DNA of 10,014 bases from Bacteroidaceae bacterium (lineage in GTDB: Bacteria > Bacteroidota > Bacteroidia > Bacteroidales > Bacteroidaceae), in the NCBI GenBank assembly GCA_017466065.1, contig JAFTUV010000005.1, positions 1 through 10,014 of the forward strand. The letters run 5' to 3'. Below, in pieces: positions 7,325 to 10,014 of the stretch. The notes under the pieces were generated by a model that worked only from the letters and a program-made list of their open reading frames with translations, was not told the DNA's origin and did not search any database. The translations under genes were made by a program, and so were the position numbers. Within the stretch, counting starts at the first letter, position 1; each line of letters starts with the position of its first letter.

Positions 7325-8503
7325 ATGAACCATTTACGCATAAAATTGATTAAATCGGCAATGACAGTTGCGCTCATTGCCTCATTTGCATCCTGCACAA
7401 AGGAGCCCGTTTTTACCATAAAGGGGAACATTGAGGAGGCCGACGGCAGAATGCTCTATCTGTCGCACATAGGCATCGACAGGACCAAGAGAATAGACTC
7501 CGTGAGGCTGGGAAAGAGCGGAAATTTCTCATTCGAGCAGCCTCGCCCCGAATGTTACGATTTTTACGCGCTCAATTTACAGGATGGGGGCAGACGCATC
7601 ACCCTTGCCGTGGATTCGACCGAAACGATAGAGATTACCGCAAATGCCAAGCACTTTGCCGACAGTTGCCGCATCGAAGGGTCGCCCGAGAGCCTGCGCA
7701 TAAAGGAACTGATAGAGCTTGAACGTTCACTGCAACAGCAGGTGAACAACCTCATTGCAAACACCACTCCCGCAATAGGTGAAACAAGGGAAACAATATA
7801 CAACCTTATAGGAGAGTTCAAAAGAAACATTTTTACTCAATATATAGCGACCGCTCCCCACAAGGCCGCCGCCTACTATGCCCTGTTTCTGCGCATAAAC
7901 GGCGAGCCCATCTATCTGCCCACAAGCAATCGTTTCGACAGCCGTTGTTTCGCTGCGGTGGCAACGCCGTTGCATCAGTCGTACCCGCACGCAACGCGCG
8001 CGTTACATTTATATAATGTCGCGACAAAGGGAATGGCGGCAACCCGCCCGGCTGTTCCTCGCGACACAATAGACATCACCGGCGAAGAGGTGGAGAAGAT
8101 TGGACTTTACAACATTGAACTGCCGAACATTGATGGCGACACAATAAGCCTGCGTTCGCTCAAAGGGAAAGTGGTGCTGCTCGACTTCACGGTTTACAGC
8201 ATCGCCGGAATAAGCAGCAGGAATGTAGGGTTGCGCGACATATACAGCAAGTATCACGACAAGGGGCTCGAAGTGTATCAGGTGTCGTTCGACAGCAACG
8301 AGAGTTTTTGGAGCAATTCGGCCGAGAACCTTCCTTGGATATGCGTGCGCGACGCTGACGGACAAGCCTCCAACAATCTGTTGCTCTACAACATAAGCAC
8401 ATTGCCCACCTACTATCTTATAAACAAGGACAACGAAATTGTTTACCGCGACAACCAAGTAAAAGATTTAGAAAAGGCCATTCAAGAACTGTTAAACGAG
8501 TAA
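7325..8503 (+). CDS. DUF4369/thioredoxin-fold lipoprotein without CXXC
   Basis: Envelope lipoprotein of 392 residues related to the TlpA/ResA-like disulfide proteins of Bacteroidota. The signal peptide ends at lipobox FASC (Cys24); the next residues, TKEP, lack the acidic stretch seen in the other two lipoproteins, so a periplasm-facing position is plausible. Residues about 28-118 look like the DUF4369 domain (FTIKGNIEEADGRMLYL, then IDSVRLGKSGNFSF). About 120-245 is a helical middle region. About 262-392 is a thioredoxin-like fold: LPNIDGDTISLRSLKGKVVLLDF (266-288), then a cis-proline loop TLPTYYLI (359-366). Where active members have WCxxC, this one reads YSIAGI, with Ile293 and Ile296 in the cysteine places. 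No other CXXC exists in the protein. A redox function is therefore unlikely; a binding, chaperone or scaffold role is inference. Confidence 0.88.
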   Translation: MNHLRIKLIKSAMTVALIASFASCTKEPVFTIKGNIEEADGRMLYLSHIGIDRTKRIDSVRLGKSGNFSFEQPRPECYDFYALNLQDGGRRITLAVDSTETIEITANAKHFADSCRIEGSPESLRIKELIELERSLQQQVNNLIANTTPAIGETRETIYNLIGEFKRNIFTQYIATAPHKAAAYYALFLRINGEPIYLPTSNRFDSRCFAAVATPLHQSYPHATRALHLYNVATKGMAATRPAVPRDTIDITGEEVEKIGLYNIELPNIDGDTISLRSLKGKVVLLDFTVYSIAGISSRNVGLRDIYSKYHDKGLEVYQVSFDSNESFWSNSAENLPWICVRDADGQASNNLLLYNISTLPTYYLINKDNEIVYRDNQVKDLEKAIQELLNE

Positions 8504-8561
8504 CACGCATAAAAAAAAGATGTTAAGCAACTTATATAAAATTAAAATTTTCCTTTTTTAA

Positions 8562-8592
8562 TTTGCTTTTAAGTTTTTAAGAGCTATCTTTG
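8562..8592 (+). promoter_or_regulatory. Consensus promoter of the greA-HIT operon
   Basis: TTTG at 8562-8565 and TATCTTTG at 8585-8592 with a 19-base spacer form a full match to the Bacteroidota housekeeping promoter. Transcription starting just downstream would give a leader of about 85 bases before the greA ATG at 8684, and this leader contains the hairpin at 8614-8639. Confidence 0.75.
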
Positions 8593-8613
8593 CAAAGAAA
8601 TGAAGCACAAATT

Positions 8614-8650
8614 GGGTTCCAGCACTCGTGTTGGAATCCTTTGTTTTACT
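8614..8650 (+). promoter_or_regulatory. Leader hairpin upstream of greA, attenuator-like
   Basis: GGGTTCCAGCA (8614-8624) pairs with TGTTGGAATCC (8629-8639) around a CTCG loop, an 11-base stem with two G-U pairs. The T-rich stretch TTTGTTTTA follows at 8640 onward. It lies wholly inside the 5' leader, between a consensus promoter and the greA start. It looks like a weak intrinsic terminator or attenuator. E. coli greA also has a leader terminator, which produces the GraL RNAs; whether this hairpin acts alike is inference. Confidence 0.55.
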
Positions 8651-8683
8651 ATTTTATAAAAACCTTAAAAAAGAGATACAATT

Positions 8684-9145
8684 ATGAGTTTTATGTCCGA
8701 AGAGGGCTACAATAAACTGTTAGCCGATTTAAAGGAATTGGAGGGTAAGCGTCCCGAAATAGTGCGCCAGATAGCGGAAGCACGCGACAAAGGCGACCTG
8801 TCGGAAAATGCGGAATACGATGCAGCGAAAGAGGCGCAGGGTATGTTGGAAATGAAAATCAGCGAGCTTAAACGCCTCATTGCCGAAGCACGCATCATTG
8901 ATAAATCGAAGTTGAATGCCGACAGTGTGCAGGTGCTCACAAAAGTAGGCTTGAAAAACATCAAGACCGGAGCCACAATGCAATACACCATCGTTCCCGA
9001 GAGTGAAGCGAACCTGCGTGAGGGCAAAATTTCCATAAAAACCCCCATTGCACAAGGACTTTTGGGCAAAAAGGTGGGCGACACTGCCGAGATTACCGTA
9101 CCCCAAGGCAAATTATCGTTCGAAATTACAAGCATCGACTGCTAA
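8684..9145 (+). CDS. greA: Transcription elongation factor GreA
   Basis: Binds the secondary channel of RNA polymerase and stimulates cleavage of backtracked RNA so that elongation can resume. Its 153 residues are close to the 158 of E. coli. Residues about 1-75 form the antiparallel coiled coil; its tip carries ARDKGDLSENAEYDAA (33-48), in which Asp38 and Glu41 match the catalytic acidic pair (D41 and E44) of E. coli GreA. Residues about 80-153 are the FKBP-like C-terminal domain (PIAQGLLGKKVGD at 121-133). The start at 8684 (MSFMSEEGY) agrees with the usual N-terminal length; a second Met at residue 4 is an alternative. AAGAGA lies 8-13 bases upstream. First gene of an operon with the HIT gene 14 bases downstream. 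Confidence 0.97.
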   Translation: MSFMSEEGYNKLLADLKELEGKRPEIVRQIAEARDKGDLSENAEYDAAKEAQGMLEMKISELKRLIAEARIIDKSKLNADSVQVLTKVGLKNIKTGATMQYTIVPESEANLREGKISIKTPIAQGLLGKKVGDTAEITVPQGKLSFEITSIDC

Positions 9146-9159
9146 AAACAGAGAGCAAT

Positions 9160-9558
9160 ATGGCAACAATATTCAGCAAGATAGTCGCCGGCGAAATTCC
9201 CAGCTACAAAGTAGCCGAGAATGAGCAATTCTATGCTTTTCTCGACATTAACCCGCTTGCAAAAGGGCACACCCTTGTGATACCCAAGCGCGAGGTTAAC
9301 TACTTCTTCGACCTCACCGACGAGGAGATTGCAGCAATGCAGGTGTTTGCCAAGCGAGTGGCAACCGCCATTAAAAAAGCATTCCCCTGTATAAAAGTGG
9401 GACAGGCAGTGTTGGGATTAGAGGTCCCTCACGCCCACATTCACTTGGTGCCGATGCAAAGTGAGAAAGACATGCTCTTCACCAATCCCAAACTTAAACT
9501 TACACCCGAAGAGTTTGTCGAGATTGCTAAAAAAATAGAAAAAGAGATTGCCATTTAA
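9160..9558 (+). CDS. HIT family nucleotide hydrolase
   Basis: Small cytoplasmic protein of 132 residues in the histidine-triad superfamily, Hint branch, which hydrolyses purine nucleoside phosphoramidates and related AMP conjugates. The natural substrate in Bacteroidota is not settled. The N-terminus IFSKIVAGEIPSYKV (4-18) and the LDINPLAKGHTLVIPK block (28-43) are typical. The triad is HAHIHLVP (91-98): His91, His93 and His95, with the middle one the expected nucleophile. It follows greA by 14 bases with AGAGAG before the ATG, so the two are translated from one message. The final codons form the left arm of the terminator at 9541-9574. Confidence 0.94.
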   Translation: MATIFSKIVAGEIPSYKVAENEQFYAFLDINPLAKGHTLVIPKREVNYFFDLTDEEIAAMQVFAKRVATAIKKAFPCIKVGQAVLGLEVPHAHIHLVPMQSEKDMLFTNPKLKLTPEEFVEIAKKIEKEIAI

Positions 9559-9574
9559 GCAATCTCTTTTTTTT
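9541..9574 (+). terminator. Terminator overlapping the end of the HIT gene
   Basis: AAAGAGATTGC (9541-9551) pairs perfectly with GCAATCTCTTT (9559-9569) around a 7-base loop, and T continues from 9567 to 9574. The left arm encodes the last residues of the HIT protein and the TAA stop (9556-9558) is in the loop. It closes the greA-HIT operon. Confidence 0.93.
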
Positions 9575-9593
9575 ACACACATCCGCAACGTAG

Positions 9594-9620
9594 CGTAGGG
9601 GCCGACCGATGTGTCTGCCC
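9594..9620. repeat. Possible dispersed-repeat fragment
   Basis: CGTAGGGGCCGACCGATGTG followed by TCTGCCC resembles intergenic repeats built on CGTAGGGGC and GTCTGCCC words. The 9-mer CGTAGGGGC also occurs, inverted, at 60-68 in the left-end repeat region. It is too short to define a family from this window alone. Confidence 0.25.
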
Positions 9621-9642
9621 AACAAAGAAGAGAGAGAAGAGC

Positions 9643-9681
9643 AAAAAACAACCTCGGCTGTGCTTGATGCACAGCCGAGGT
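9643..9681 (-). terminator. Terminator for the minus-strand gene at the right edge
   Basis: A perfect 13-base stem (ACCTCGGCTGTGC at 9651-9663 with 9669-9681, loop TTGAT) is followed on the minus strand by TGTTTTTT (complement of 9643-9650). On the plus strand no T-run follows directly, so it serves mainly the convergent minus-strand gene ending at 9789. Confidence 0.88.
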
Positions 9682-9720
9682 ACGTTATTTATTAAGGTTT
9701 ACAGTCTATTACTCTGCAAT

Positions 9721-9786
9721 GAACTTGCCTTCGGCGAATTTGTTTACGTTCGGCAAAGTTCTTGCAAGTAAACTTGCAACCTTTGC
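9721..9786. repeat. Overlapping inverted repeats in the 3' spacer
   Basis: Two alternative stems overlap. TTGCAAGT/ACTTGCAA (9762-9769 with 9772-9779) extends outward through GCAAAG/CTTTGC (9753-9758 with 9781-9786). GAACTTGCC (9721-9729) can instead pair with GGCAAAGTTC (9752-9761) with one bulge. The two share 9753-9761, so they exclude each other. The block sits just after the stop of the minus-strand gene and looks like a repeat remnant or 3'-UTR structure. No T-run follows. Confidence 0.45.
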
Positions 9787-9788
9787 TC

Positions 9789-10014
9789 TTACTCAACCAC
9801 AAATTTTTTACCATCCTTGATGTAGATGCCACCCTTAACGGTCTCTGTAACCTTGCGGCCTTGGAGGTCGTAAATAGCACCGTTGCTGCTTGCAGCACCA
9901 TCGGCTGTGATAAAGTCGATGCCTGTTACACCATCGGTAACGGTAATCCAGCCTGTGTACTCGGCAAGTTTCTGCTGCTCACCGGCGGGGTTAGAGATAA
10001 TTGCGTTCTTAATC
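9789..10014 (-). CDS. Secreted protein, C-terminal end only (sorting-tail-like)
   Basis: Partial gene: the last 75 codons including the stop TAA at 9789-9791; the 5' part lies beyond the window. The visible chain ends IYDLQGRKVTETVKGGIYIKDGKKFVVE. The pattern YDLQGRKV, a short variable stretch, G-G-I-Y-I, then DGKK and a hydrophobic end is the C-terminal tail found on many large secreted or surface proteins of Bacteroidales. It resembles the beta-sandwich sorting domains of type IX secretion (Por_Secre_tail), although in gut species a working type IX system is not always present. Upstream lies TVTDGVTGIDFITADGAAS, a Ser/Ala/Gly linker before the tail. The catalytic or binding part is unseen, so the product cannot be named. 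A strong terminator follows at 9643-9681. Confidence 0.8.
   Translation of the reverse strand, partial: IKNAIISNPAGEQQKLAEYTGWITVTDGVTGIDFITADGAASSNGAIYDLQGRKVTETVKGGIYIKDGKKFVVE

Noticed and set aside
8009..8458. 149-codon minus-strand frame opposite the 7325 lipoprotein
   Set aside because: It is a shadow of the thioredoxin-fold domain with no motif of its own.
8504..8561. Terminator after the 7325 lipoprotein
   Set aside because: The region has an A-run and AT-rich sequence but no GC-containing stem with a T-run, so none is called.
9789..10014. Suspected frameshift in the right-edge gene near 9839
   Set aside because: Re-reading the bases shows the frame is continuous from YDLQGRKV through GGIYIKDGKK to the stop.

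Overview
The window looks like a piece of a Bacteroidales chromosome (gut Bacteroidota, for example a Bacteroidaceae, Prevotellaceae or Muribaculaceae relative; the family is inference). The evidence is several Bacteroidota-type promoter cores (TAnnTTTG), A-rich leaders with little Shine-Dalgarno, MKK-type lipoproteins with acidic residues just after the lipobox cysteine, a DUF4369 plus thioredoxin-fold lipoprotein, and at the right edge a secreted protein ending in the YDLQGRKV...GGIYIKDGKK tail common in this group. I see no insertion sequence, phage, tRNA, rRNA or CRISPR array. The order is that of a core genome with a few variable surface genes.

Layout. 1-169 is non-coding and holds an inverted repeat and dispersed-repeat-like sequence. 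170-1507 (-) is an NSS-family sodium-coupled amino-acid symporter. A 304-base divergent spacer follows. 1812-2821 (+) is a two-gene unit, a small lipocalin-like lipoprotein and a small outer-membrane beta-barrel protein, closed by a strong terminator. 3050-3910 (+) is a second lipoprotein with its own promoter and a similar C-terminal lipocalin-like part. A nearly perfect palindromic terminator then separates it from the convergent gene. 4003-4902 (-) is meso-diaminopimelate D-dehydrogenase and 5052-7223 (-) is polynucleotide phosphorylase, with its own terminator between them. A 101-base spacer with back-to-back promoter cores leads to 7325-8503 (+), a DUF4369/TlpA-like lipoprotein that has lost its CXXC. 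8684-9558 (+) is a greA-HIT operon with a consensus promoter, a leader hairpin and a terminator built into the end of the HIT gene. 9789-10014 (-) is the C-terminal end of a secreted protein that continues beyond the window, followed on its strand by hairpins and a terminator.

How the genes work together. Most are independent housekeeping units: cell-wall and lysine precursor synthesis (ddh), RNA turnover (pnp), rescue of backtracked RNA polymerase (greA) and nucleotide hydrolysis (HIT). The envelope genes in 1812-3910 and the 7325 lipoprotein look like exported accessory proteins of unknown substrate. I found no clear undescribed multi-gene system. The best leads are the greA leader hairpin, the cysteine-less TlpA-like lipoprotein, the type II-like ddh, the paired lipocalin-like lipoproteins beside an OMP, and the hairpin-rich repeat-like spacers at both ends.
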